Positions 1 through 7,871 of a stretch of DNA of 64,000 nucleotides are shown here, in pieces. The stretch comes from Natranaerovirga pectinivora. GTDB taxonomy: Bacteria; Bacillota; Clostridia; Lachnospirales; DSM-24629. How positions within the stretch are numbered: position 1 is the first letter of the stretch; every line of letters begins with the position of its first letter. Below the pieces are notes generated by a model. It searched no databases. It was not told the origin of the DNA and saw only the letters and a program-made list of their open reading frames with translations. The stretch is from NCBI RefSeq assembly GCF_004342165.1, contig NZ_SMAL01000001.1, positions 363,591 to 427,590 of the forward strand, written 5' to 3'. A program made the translations under genes and the position numbers.

Positions 1-1
1 C

Positions 2-976
2 ATTGGTATTATTATCTTCATTAGGTACTTTGATTTGAATTTTAAGAATGAAGAAAATAAATTAGAATTTAGAATATCCAATAAAAGGAATGGAGAAAAA
101 GAAGATACAAAAGGAAAGACCTATGAGGGGATATGGCTCATAGAAAGTGAAGATATTAAACAGTGCCAGCCTTTAATATATGTTTTTGGTGGCATGATTT
201 TAGATATCCAACAGATCAATAATGAAATTATTAAAGGTGAAATAAGTACAATACAAAGTGCCCCCTCCAATAGAATTGCTAGTGTAACTTTTGAAGCATT
301 AAGGTCCAATAATATTCTAAAGTACCTTTTTTCTGATGACGGATGGGGGAATAAAGGGCAAATTACATTAGAGTTTTTAGAAGATACATTAGACCTTACA
401 ATTGATTTAACAGACATTGGAGAAGGTGCTATGTGGGGAATTGGAAATGGCAATTTTATTTTTCATAGGGCATTACCATTTGAAGAATTAGAAATAACAG
501 AATTATCAAGAGCACCTTTTGAAAAATATTTTTCTGAATTAGAAAAAGGGTATTTACAACCATTTAAAGAGTTTCATTTAGAGAATGATCAACTTATTAC
601 TTTTGCAATTTTATATTATGCGTATAACCATATTAATGCCACAACAATTGAAAAGTCTGAAGTAGATAAAATAATTTATGATTTTTTTGGTATTAAAGAC
701 ATAGAACATAATTCAGTATTTGATTATGGCATTATTTATACCAATAATTCATATACATATCCTGTTGTTTCGGGTGTTTCTCGAATCCCAATTGTTGAAC
801 AAATCATAGAATGTGATAGTAAGTATTATATTATGTTTACCTTCAATTATATTGATTTTGAAACAAGTGGGTACAATCTAGATGCGTTAATGTTAGCAAC
901 TTTAGAGAAAGGATCTGAAGGGTCTAGTATGGACTATTGGCTTAAGGAATACAAAGAGATTTATAAATTTGATTAA
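2..976 (+). CDS. Hypothetical protein, 5' end outside window
   Basis: The reading frame is already open at base 2 and has no stop before 976, so the gene is very likely cut by the left edge. A TTG at 35 could also serve as a start. The residues before that TTG are hydrophobic (IGIIIFIRYF) and are followed by a charged stretch, which looks like the end of a membrane anchor or signal sequence. The remaining ~310 residues are mostly soluble and acidic, with no motif I recognise. A terminator follows at once, so this is the last gene of its transcript. Function unknown. Confidence 0.6.
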   Translation: MGIIIFIRYFDLNFKNEENKLEFRISNKRNGEKEDTKGKTYEGIWLIESEDIKQCQPLIYVFGGMILDIQQINNEIIKGEISTIQSAPSNRIASVTFEALRSNNILKYLFSDDGWGNKGQITLEFLEDTLDLTIDLTDIGEGAMWGIGNGNFIFHRALPFEELEITELSRAPFEKYFSELEKGYLQPFKEFHLENDQLITFAILYYAYNHINATTIEKSEVDKIIYDFFGIKDIEHNSVFDYGIIYTNNSYTYPVVSGVSRIPIVEQIIECDSKYYIMFTFNYIDFETSGYNLDALMLATLEKGSEGSSMDYWLKEYKEIYKFD

Positions 977-985
977 TGCTACTTT

Positions 986-1018
986 AAACTAGTGATGATT
1001 GCACTAGTTTTTTCTTTT
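986..1018 (+). terminator. Rho-independent terminator
   Basis: A perfect 9-bp stem, AAACTAGTG (986-994) with CACTAGTTT (1002-1010), has a 7-nt loop and a T-rich tail. It lies 10 bases after the stop of the leftmost gene. Confidence 0.85.
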
Positions 1019-1041
1019 AGGATTTAGGCATTAAAAAACTC

Positions 1042-1070
1042 TTGGAAAAAAAATTGATACATGTTACTAT
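1042..1070 (+). promoter_or_regulatory. Predicted sigma-A promoter for folC
   Basis: TTGGAA (1042-1047) is separated by 17 bases from TACTAT (1065-1070). It lies downstream of a terminator and about 100 bases upstream of folC. The boxes are imperfect. Confidence 0.4.
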
Positions 1071-1167
1071 AAAAGTAAAATTTTTATATATGAACTATTT
1101 TGGGCTACCTTTTTTCTAATAAGAAAAATATGGGGATGCAATAGAGTTTACATTATGGAGGGTTTTT

Positions 1168-2454
1168 ATGACTTACGAAGATGCGTTAGAATATATTCAT
1201 GGTTCATTAAGATTCGGTGATAAGCTTGGACTTGATAATATACGTAAATTATTAGAATTAATGGGTAATCCACAAAAAAAATTAAAATTCATACATGTAG
1301 CAGGCACCAATGGGAAAGGGTCAACTTGTGCAATCCTTGCAAGTATTTTAAAAGAAGAGGGTTATAAAGTTGGTATGTTTACATCCCCTTATATAGAAGC
1401 CTTTACAGAGCGAATAATTATAAATGATGAACAAATTCTTAAAATGGACTTAGCAAGAATAACTGAAGATATAAAAAGCCATGTTGATCATATGGTGAAG
1501 GAAGGTTTTAATCATCCAACAGAATTTGAGATTGTTACGGCCATTGGCTTTCAACATTTTTTTGAAAAGAACTGTGATATAGTTGTCCTTGAAGTAGGTA
1601 TGGGCGGAAGATTAGATTCAACAAATGTTATTGATCTACCCTTGGTTTCTGTAATAACTTCCATAAGTTTAGATCATACAGATTATCTTGGGGATACCAT
1701 TGACAAGATTGCTTTTGAAAAATGTGGTATTATTAAGGATAATGGGATTACAGTAAGTTATCTTGATCAGAAAAATGAAGCACTTGAAGTCATTAAAAAA
1801 ACTGCAGAAGAAAGAAACAATCACTTTGTAGTGCCGAGTAATCATTATAAGATTATTAGTAATGACTTAAATGGGATTGTTTTTAATTATAATGCGTATG
1901 AGAATCTTCGAATCACTTTATTAGGTAAGCATCAATTATTAAATGCTATTACTGCAATTACAGTGATCGAGGTATTGAATGAAAAAGGTTTATTGAGGGT
2001 ATCTAGAGAAAGTTTAATAAATGGTCTTAGTAATGCAAAGTGGATTGGAAGGTTTGAGGTATTAAAAACGGAGCCTTATTTTATCATTGATGGTGCTCAT
2101 AATATTTCTGGTATTGAAGCTTTATCAGATTCTGTTGATGCTTATTTGATGGATAAGAAATTGACTTTTTTAGTTGGGATGTTGAAGGATAAGGACTATG
2201 AGCAAATCTTAAGTATTATTGGGCATAAGGCTCATAGGATTATTGCTACGACCCCTGATAATCCTCGAGCTTTGTCTGGTGAAGCGTTAGGTGAGGTTGC
2301 TAGGAAGTATTGTGAGGATGTTATAGTGGAAGAAGAGATTGAAAATGCTATTACTAGGGCTTTTGAATGTACAAGGAAAGATGAAGTGATTTTGTGTTTT
2401 GGGTCGTTATATTTGATTGGGGAAGTAAGGAGAAGAGTCTTGTGTTTTAATTAG
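1168..2454 (+). CDS. folC: Folylpolyglutamate/dihydrofolate synthase
   Basis: A Mur-ligase-family enzyme of 428 residues, the normal length for FolC. It adds glutamate to folates (and, in bifunctional forms, makes dihydrofolate from dihydropteroate) in the cytoplasm. The ATP-binding loop GTNGKGS is at residues 46-52. The folate-loop residues SPY lie near residue 73, and the family motif EVGMGGRLDSTN is near residue 141. A late IDGAHN motif, typical of the C-terminal ligase domain, is near residue 310. The ATG follows a GGAGG ribosome site. A folate-salvage enzyme (5-formyl-THF cyclo-ligase) lies 0.4 kb downstream, but a large hairpin element separates the two. Confidence 0.95.
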   Translation: MTYEDALEYIHGSLRFGDKLGLDNIRKLLELMGNPQKKLKFIHVAGTNGKGSTCAILASILKEEGYKVGMFTSPYIEAFTERIIINDEQILKMDLARITEDIKSHVDHMVKEGFNHPTEFEIVTAIGFQHFFEKNCDIVVLEVGMGGRLDSTNVIDLPLVSVITSISLDHTDYLGDTIDKIAFEKCGIIKDNGITVSYLDQKNEALEVIKKTAEERNNHFVVPSNHYKIISNDLNGIVFNYNAYENLRITLLGKHQLLNAITAITVIEVLNEKGLLRVSRESLINGLSNAKWIGRFEVLKTEPYFIIDGAHNISGIEALSDSVDAYLMDKKLTFLVGMLKDKDYEQILSIIGHKAHRIIATTPDNPRALSGEALGEVARKYCEDVIVEEEIENAITRAFECTRKDEVILCFGSLYLIGEVRRRVLCFN

Positions 2455-2464
2455 TGAATAGGAA

Positions 2465-2578
2465 GACTAAGGTATTATATATATAAGATTAATTGCCCCA
2501 TATCCTTCCTTGGATATAAGGGGCAAGCTACGCCATCCTTGGCTCCGCTGTTACATCTTATATATATATACCTTAGTC
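2465..2578. repeat. Long nested inverted repeat (element A)
   Basis: The outer arms, 2465-2489 and 2555-2578, are complementary over about 24 bases with one bulged base. They start GACTAAGG and end CCTTAGTC. Inside lies a second perfect hairpin, TTGCCCCATATCC (2493-2505) with GGATAT (2512-2517) and GGGGCAA (2520-2526), followed by a GCC..GGC mini-hairpin. There is no T-run, so it is not a plain terminator. No protein is encoded in 2455-2688. Confidence 0.8.
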
Positions 2579-2688
2579 TGAGAGTACTGTTTGTTATGGA
2601 TTTGATAGGGAAGATTCTTATAATAGTATATAATGACAATTATAAATATAAATAAACTTTAGTTTTTACTTTGAAAGGAGATTTTTTT

Positions 2689-2892
2689 ATGGAACAACAT
2701 AAGATTGATAGGATAAATGAGTTGGCTAGGAAGAAGAAGGCAGAAGGGTTGACTGAGGCTGAAGTTCAGGAGCAGGCTGTTCTTAGGGAAGAGTATTTGT
2801 CTTTGATTAGAGGGAATTTTAGAAGTACTATGAGTACTATTAAGATTAAGGATGAAGATGGTACCATAAGACCATTAAAACCGAAAGAATGA
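2689..2892 (+). CDS. DUF896 / UPF0291 family small protein
   Basis: A 67-residue basic, helical protein matching the UPF0291 (YnzC-like) family in length and pattern: an N-terminal helix with INELARKKK, then LTEAEVQEQ, then a conserved RGNFR. The biochemical role is not established for the family. I chose the ATG at 2689 because AAGGAG (2675-2680) sits 8 bases upstream; an in-frame TTG at 2671 lies before that ribosome site. Its stop overlaps the next start by 4 bases (ATGA), so the two genes are probably translationally coupled. Confidence 0.85.
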   Translation: MEQHKIDRINELARKKKAEGLTEAEVQEQAVLREEYLSLIRGNFRSTMSTIKIKDEDGTIRPLKPKE

Positions 2893-3452
2893 CGAAGAAA
2901 GAGATTCGTCGTTTTATTTCTCAAAAGAAGAGTCTTTTAAGGGAAGACAAGATTCGCTTTGATAGTGAGACAATAGCAAGAACCCTTCTTGAACAAGTAG
3001 AATATGATAGTTGTAATACTATTTTTGTCTATGTGCCTTTTAATCAAGAAGTGAGAACTCAAGGGATTATTGAACAAGGGTGGATGGATCATAAAAGAAT
3101 TGCCGTACCTAAGATAGTGGATAATGTAATGAGATTTTATTACATAAGTTCGTGGAATGATTTGCAAATTGGGTACTATAATATACTTGAGCCACATAGT
3201 AAAGAGGAAGCTTTATTAGATGAGACGACTTTAGTCATTATGCCTGGGTTAGCTTTTGATACCCAAAGAAATCGAATAGGTTATGGTGGCGGTTTCTATG
3301 ATAAATTTTTAGAGGATAGAAAACCTTTTTCAAAGATTGCACTTACATTTGATTTTCAAGTTTTAGATAGTATTCCAAATGAACATAATGATATAAAACC
3401 TGATACCATTATAACTGAAAAAAGAATAATAAGAGGTGATAAGGATGTCTAA
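2889..3452 (+). CDS. 5-formyltetrahydrofolate cyclo-ligase
   Basis: A 187-residue cytoplasmic enzyme that converts 5-formyl-THF to 5,10-methenyl-THF with ATP. The family signature is clear: an N-terminal basic helix (KKEIRRFISQKK), a VYVPFNQEV segment, PGLAFD, and the glycine loop GYGGGFYDKFL near residue 135 that binds nucleotide and substrate. Length is typical. It overlaps DUF896 by 4 bases and proA by 8, so the three form one operon. Confidence 0.93.
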   Translation: MTKKEIRRFISQKKSLLREDKIRFDSETIARTLLEQVEYDSCNTIFVYVPFNQEVRTQGIIEQGWMDHKRIAVPKIVDNVMRFYYISSWNDLQIGYYNILEPHSKEEALLDETTLVIMPGLAFDTQRNRIGYGGGFYDKFLEDRKPFSKIALTFDFQVLDSIPNEHNDIKPDTIITEKRIIRGDKDV

Positions 3453-4695
3453 TGAATTAATAATGAAGGGGCAGAAAGCCCAAGAAGTAAGTCGTAAGCT
3501 AATGCTTTTAAGTTCTAATGAAAAGAATAATGCTCTTGAAGCTGTTGCAGAGGCTTTGATAAAGAGAGAGGCAGAGATTCTTGAAGAGAATGGAAAAGAT
3601 TTAGAAAGTGCGAAAGAAAAAGGTATTACTGGGGCCTTAATGGATAGGCTAACACTGAATCATAATAGAATTGAAGGTATTGCAGAAGGTCTGAAAATGC
3701 TAATTAATTTAGAAGATCCAGTAGGAGAAGTCTTATGGATGAAAAAAAGACCTAATGGCTTACAGTTAGGGCAAAAAAGAGTGCCTTTAGGGGTTATTGG
3801 TATTATTTATGAAGCAAGACCAAATGTAACTGTTGACGCTTTTGGTTTGTGTTTTAAAACAGGAAATGCAGTGATTCTTAGAGGCGGTAGTGAAGCCATT
3901 CATGCCAATACTAAAATTGTTGAGATTATTCAAGATGCACTAATGAGCATAGGTCTTCCAGCAGAAGCCGTTCAATTGTTAGAAGATACAAGCAGAGAAA
4001 CCGCTAAAGAAATGATGCGCTTAAATCAATATATTGATGTGCTTATCCCAAGAGGTGGGGCAGGTTTAATTAAAACCGTAGTAGAAAACAGTACCATTCC
4101 TGTTATTGAAACAGGGGTAGGTAATTGCCATGTGTATATTGACTCTGAAGCAGATATTAATATGGCTGTAAAAGTTGCTTATAATGCCAAAACCCATAGA
4201 CCAGGGGTATGTAATGCTTGTGAGAGTATTTTAATTAATAAAGAGATTTTAGATAAAGTAGCGCCTCTATTAATTGCCAAATTACAAGAAGGCAATGTTG
4301 AAATCCGTGGCGACGAAGAAATTAAAAAATACAGTGACAAAATAGTTGATGCTTGCGAAGAGGATTGGTCAACAGAGTATTTAGATTATATTGTTTCTAT
4401 GAAAACTGTAGCAAATATTGAAGAGGCCATTAATCATATTAACACTTACGGATCAAAGCATTCAGAAGCCATCATAACAAATAATTATGAAAAATCAAAT
4501 CGATTCTTAGATGCAATAGATGCAGCTGCTGTTTATGTCAATGCATCCACTCGATTTACAGATGGATTTGAATTTGGTTTTGGTGCAGAAATCGGTATTA
4601 GTACTCAAAAACTCCATGCAAGAGGACCAATGGGGTTAAAAGAATTAACAACGACAAAATATATTATATACGGTAATGGACAAATTAGAGAATAA
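3445..4695 (+). CDS. proA: Glutamate-5-semialdehyde dehydrogenase
   Basis: This enzyme reduces glutamyl-5-phosphate to glutamate semialdehyde in proline synthesis. The 416-residue length is normal. An NAD(P)-binding fold is supported by YEARPNVTVDAFGLC and the ILRGGSEA segment. The catalytic cysteine is in GVCNACES (Cys256, with Cys259 nearby). The ATG at 3445 is preferred because AAGAGGTGAT lies just before it; an in-frame GTG at 3436 is inside that ribosome site. proB is not in the window, so the pathway partner is encoded elsewhere. Confidence 0.95.
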   Translation: MSNELIMKGQKAQEVSRKLMLLSSNEKNNALEAVAEALIKREAEILEENGKDLESAKEKGITGALMDRLTLNHNRIEGIAEGLKMLINLEDPVGEVLWMKKRPNGLQLGQKRVPLGVIGIIYEARPNVTVDAFGLCFKTGNAVILRGGSEAIHANTKIVEIIQDALMSIGLPAEAVQLLEDTSRETAKEMMRLNQYIDVLIPRGGAGLIKTVVENSTIPVIETGVGNCHVYIDSEADINMAVKVAYNAKTHRPGVCNACESILINKEILDKVAPLLIAKLQEGNVEIRGDEEIKKYSDKIVDACEEDWSTEYLDYIVSMKTVANIEEAINHINTYGSKHSEAIITNNYEKSNRFLDAIDAAAVYVNASTRFTDGFEFGFGAEIGISTQKLHARGPMGLKELTTTKYIIYGNGQIRE

Positions 4696-4820
4696 TAGCA
4701 GACACCTGATAAGATTAAATTTATATTAAAATTTAGTATCAAAATGGGAACAAAACTTTTAATCACTACGTCAATTAGTATATACCAAGTTTTAACAACT
4801 ATTACCTTAGGAGGTTAAAA

Positions 4821-5288
4821 ATGAAAAAAATATATATTGGCGTAGTTTTTTTATTGTTGGTTATAGGGAGTTTGACATTAATTAGACTTTTTGTATTAGG
4901 GGAAGAAAAAGAAAGTTTTATTGAAAGCAGGGGGATTACTAAAGTAGGTATTATATCTGTTTGGTCAGACTTAGATAATAAGCAATATGCATTAAAAGAA
5001 GAAATAGAAGTTATGGATAAGGAGACAATTGATAAGTTTATAGAGATAATTAATAATGGAACATTAAGTAAAGGTCTTTTAATGGATCGATTGCCTCACG
5101 AATATGAATTGAAAATATATTATAAAGATAGAATTATTAGATGTTCCTATGGTTATGAGGAGTCCCAATATAATATGCAAATTCAAGGTGTAAGTGGTGT
5201 TATTACAATTGATCATAGGATAATGGATGAATTAATTATTGGTGTTACAGGCGAAGTGAATAGACAAAAAAACGTGAACCCATATTAA
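4821..5288 (+). CDS. Hypothetical membrane-anchored protein
   Basis: A 155-residue protein with an N-terminal hydrophobic segment (residues about 4-27) preceded by MKK, so it is either anchored or secreted. There is no lipobox cysteine. The rest is a small soluble domain with alternating strands (KVGIISVW, YELKIYYKDRIIRC, GVITI). Ribosome site GGAGG is 6 bases upstream. I do not recognise the family. It stands alone, with a terminator right after it. Confidence 0.7.
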   Translation: MKKIYIGVVFLLLVIGSLTLIRLFVLGEEKESFIESRGITKVGIISVWSDLDNKQYALKEEIEVMDKETIDKFIEIINNGTLSKGLLMDRLPHEYELKIYYKDRIIRCSYGYEESQYNMQIQGVSGVITIDHRIMDELIIGVTGEVNRQKNVNPY

Positions 5289-5315
5289 AAGAGACAATTA
5301 TTAATTGTCTCTTTT
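5287..5315 (+). terminator. Rho-independent terminator
   Basis: A 12-14-bp stem, AAAAGAGACAAT with ATTGTCTCTTTT, starts on the stop codon of the preceding gene and ends in a T-run. Confidence 0.85.
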
Positions 5316-5462
5316 AATATATTCTATTATAGGTGATATATGGATTTTGATTATACATGAGTTCCGGAAACCCGCAACCATCCTTGCTGCGTTATTACAC
5401 TTATATAAAATAAAAATTCTTGTTCTATCAGCTTGCCTACAGACTGAGAGACAATTATTAAT
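5291..5462. repeat. 15-bp direct repeat flanking a degenerate spacer
   Basis: GAGACAATTATTAAT occurs at 5291-5305, inside the terminator, and again at 5448-5462. The second copy continues with a degraded version of the terminator's right arm (CCCCTTAATATG against CTCTTTTAATATA). The 142 bases between hold CATCCTTGCTGCG, which resembles the loop region of element A (CATCCTTGGCTCCGCTG). This could mark an old insertion with a target duplication. No gene is seen here. Confidence 0.45.
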
Positions 5463-5481
5463 GATCCCCTTAATATGTTTG

Positions 5482-6492
5482 TTAGTTAATGATTTGAATA
5501 TTCCTTTCTAACTGTCTATAAACCTCAACAAGCTTATCTTCTAAAGCATCTTTTTCAGGATCAACATATTTACCAGATGCTTCAAACCAATTTATGATTT
5601 CTTTCAAACCTTCATTTAAGCCAATTGTTGCTTCATACTCTGGAGCATCTCTTTTGATCTTTGAATTATCAAATATACCTGGATAACATTTTTCTAAGTG
5701 TATATGAGTAAATAGGTCTGGGTTTCCTTTATAAAGGATCTCAGATGGCAAATAGTTAATAATAGGTTCAATCCCAACGATTTTACCAATCTCTAAGTAT
5801 AAATCTTTCCACATTTGTCTATCTTCATTTGTAATGTGATATGCTTCACCGTATGCTTTTTTATTCCCTACTAATGCCACATAGCCTTTCGCCAAATCAG
5901 GTGCAAAAGTAAAGCTCCAAGGGTTTGTACCATCACCAAACATAATAAGTGGTTTGCCTTTTTTTATTCTATCCACAATACCATAATTTTGTCTTAAGAC
6001 ACCTATATTGGCCGCACCTATACCATAAGTTAAAGAAGGTCTAACAATTGTAATAGGAAGTATGCCTTCTTCAATCACTGTGTGAAGATATCTTTCCATT
6101 TCAGCTTTTTTATATGCATATAGGAAGCTTGGGTCATCACATAATGATTCTTTTTCTTCAATAATGGGTAACGTATTATAAGGTCTTTTATAAGCTGCTA
6201 CACTAGAAGTGAAAATTATTTGACTGGTTTGATTTTTAAAAGTATCAACGGTCATTATGGCATCTTGTTCATGAAAGGAAATCATATCAATAACAACATC
6301 AAAAAAACGATTCTTAAATGCAGATTCAAACTGTTCTTTATTATTTCTATCACCAATAATCTGCTCAACTTGACCATCAAATAATGTATTGTTACCTCTA
6401 TTAAAGATAGTTACTTCATAATTTTTATTCAATAGTTCTACAACAATAGCACGACTGATTACACCTGTTCCACCTAAAACTAAAACTTTCAT
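5482..6492 (-). CDS. NAD-dependent epimerase/dehydratase family protein
   Basis: A 336-residue extended short-chain dehydrogenase. The Rossmann glycine motif GGTGVISR is at residues about 7-14, followed by a basic NRG that suggests nucleotide-sugar or NAD(P) use. The usual catalytic pair is blurred: a YAYKKAEME segment supplies Tyr and Lys. The ATG at 6492 has AAGGATGGGG upstream; the longer frame to 6606 adds a tail with no ribosome site. It is divergent from the oxidoreductase at 6653, so the two may share a control region. The substrate is unknown; sugar modification is an inference from the neighbours. Confidence 0.85.
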   Translation of the reverse strand: MKVLVLGGTGVISRAIVVELLNKNYEVTIFNRGNNTLFDGQVEQIIGDRNNKEQFESAFKNRFFDVVIDMISFHEQDAIMTVDTFKNQTSQIIFTSSVAAYKRPYNTLPIIEEKESLCDDPSFLYAYKKAEMERYLHTVIEEGILPITIVRPSLTYGIGAANIGVLRQNYGIVDRIKKGKPLIMFGDGTNPWSFTFAPDLAKGYVALVGNKKAYGEAYHITNEDRQMWKDLYLEIGKIVGIEPIINYLPSEILYKGNPDLFTHIHLEKCYPGIFDNSKIKRDAPEYEATIGLNEGLKEIINWFEASGKYVDPEKDALEDKLVEVYRQLERNIQIIN

Positions 6493-6652
6493 CTTACCCC
6501 ATCCTTTCAACTTATATTCTTCTTTAGTATAGCCTAATAACAAAATTGAAACAACGCAATATTTGCGGGGTGTGAATTCAAAGTAAATAGATTTTGCATA
6601 ATTCATCTAAATCCTGTAAACTATTTATACAATAGTTGAAAGGACTGAAGGT

Positions 6653-7735
6653 ATGAATTCTAAAAAAATAATCTTTGGGATAATTGGTAGTGGATGGAGA
6701 GCTGAATGTTTTTTAAATGTGGCAAAAGCATGTCCTGATCGATTTGAAGTCTGTGGTGTTGTAACAAGAAGTGAAGAAAACAAAATAAAGATAGGTAACA
6801 AATGGAATGTGAATGTCTATCATACCATAGAAGAACTTCTAGAAGAGCATAAGCCGGAATTTGTAATAACTGCAGTTGCTAAAAAAGCCGGAACAGAGGT
6901 TATCTTAGATCTTACATCTAAGAATATTCCTGTATTAGCAGAGACCCCACCAGGAAATACAATAGAAGACTTAATTAGATTACATAATAATATTAATGTA
7001 AACTCGAAAATACAAATTGCAGAGCAATATCATCTACAACCGATTCATGCATCGAGGATATCATTAATAGATGCCAAGACAATTGGACCCGTACAATATT
7101 GTGAAGTTTCAATTAGCCAAGGGTACCATAGTATAAGTTTAATGAGAAAGTACTTAGGCATACAATTTGAAAATGCTACCATCAGAGCCTACAGATTTAA
7201 AAATCCTGTTATTGAAGGACCTGGAAGAAGCGGTCCACCTAATAAAGATAATTTAGTGGAAAATGAACATACAATAGCCATTTTAGATTTTGATGGTAAA
7301 GTGGGATGTCATAATTTTGAAAATAACCAACATCGTTCTTGGGTAAGATCTCAAAATGTTGTCATTAGAGGCACAAAAGGGGAAATAAAAAATACAAGAG
7401 TGAGTTATTTAAAGGATTATCTAACACCAATAGAATTTGAGCTTAAAAGAAAAAGTGCAGGAGAATTTGAGAATCTAGAAGGTTATTACTTTAAAGGCAT
7501 TATAGGTGAAGGGGAATGGCTATATAAAAATGAGTTTATGCCTTCTAGAATGTCAGATGAAGAAATAGCTTTAGGGACTACAATTATAAAAATGAGCGAA
7601 TATGTAAAAACAGGACAATCTTTTTATAGTCTGGCAGAAGCTTGTCAAGATCAGTACTTATCTTTAATGATAGAAGAAGCTATAGAAAAGGACATTACAG
7701 TAAAAACAAAATATCAAAAATGGGCAAGGCTTTAA
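6653..7735 (+). CDS. Gfo/Idh/MocA family oxidoreductase
   Basis: A 360-residue NAD(P)-dependent dehydrogenase. The Rossmann motif GIIGSGWRAE is at residues about 8-17, followed by the usual EEHKPEFVITAV strand and an AETPPG segment where most relatives have EKP (the lysine is replaced here). The C-terminal half fits the alpha/beta substrate domain. Family members oxidise or reduce sugars and inositols. With the GPH symporter downstream and the epimerase upstream it suggests uptake and catabolism of a sugar or sugar acid. The start has AAAGGACTGAAGG upstream. Confidence 0.85.
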   Translation: MNSKKIIFGIIGSGWRAECFLNVAKACPDRFEVCGVVTRSEENKIKIGNKWNVNVYHTIEELLEEHKPEFVITAVAKKAGTEVILDLTSKNIPVLAETPPGNTIEDLIRLHNNINVNSKIQIAEQYHLQPIHASRISLIDAKTIGPVQYCEVSISQGYHSISLMRKYLGIQFENATIRAYRFKNPVIEGPGRSGPPNKDNLVENEHTIAILDFDGKVGCHNFENNQHRSWVRSQNVVIRGTKGEIKNTRVSYLKDYLTPIEFELKRKSAGEFENLEGYYFKGIIGEGEWLYKNEFMPSRMSDEEIALGTTIIKMSEYVKTGQSFYSLAEACQDQYLSLMIEEAIEKDITVKTKYQKWARL

Positions 7736-7750
7736 AAGTAATTTAAGAAA

Positions 7751-7795
7751 TTCTTTGGTTATCTTTAATTAAATATTAATGTACTAACCAAAGAA
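7751..7795. promoter_or_regulatory. Inverted repeat upstream of the symporter gene
   Basis: TTCTTTGGTTA (7751-7761) and TAACCAAAGAA (7785-7795) are perfect 11-bp inverted copies with a 23-base loop. No T-run follows. A TATAAT (7802-7807) lies just downstream. It could be an operator or a weak terminator for the preceding gene. Confidence 0.4.
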
Positions 7796-7810
7796 ATATA
7801 GTATAATATT

Positions 7811-7850
7811 ATCAATTAATATCAATTAATATCAATTATTATCAAATATT
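7811..7850. repeat. Four phased 10-bp direct repeats
   Basis: ATCAATTAAT is repeated twice exactly (7811-7830), followed by ATCAATTATT and ATCAAATATT. The period equals one helical turn, directly downstream of a TATAAT and before the symporter start. This could be a regulator site or a bent leader. Confidence 0.5.
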
Positions 7851-7871
7851 ATTGGGAATTCAGGGGGACAC

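Noticed and set aside
5305-5511. 68-residue ORF between the terminator and the epimerase gene
   Set aside because: It begins inside the terminator, has no ribosome site, and overlaps the end of the epimerase gene. It looks like a chance frame.
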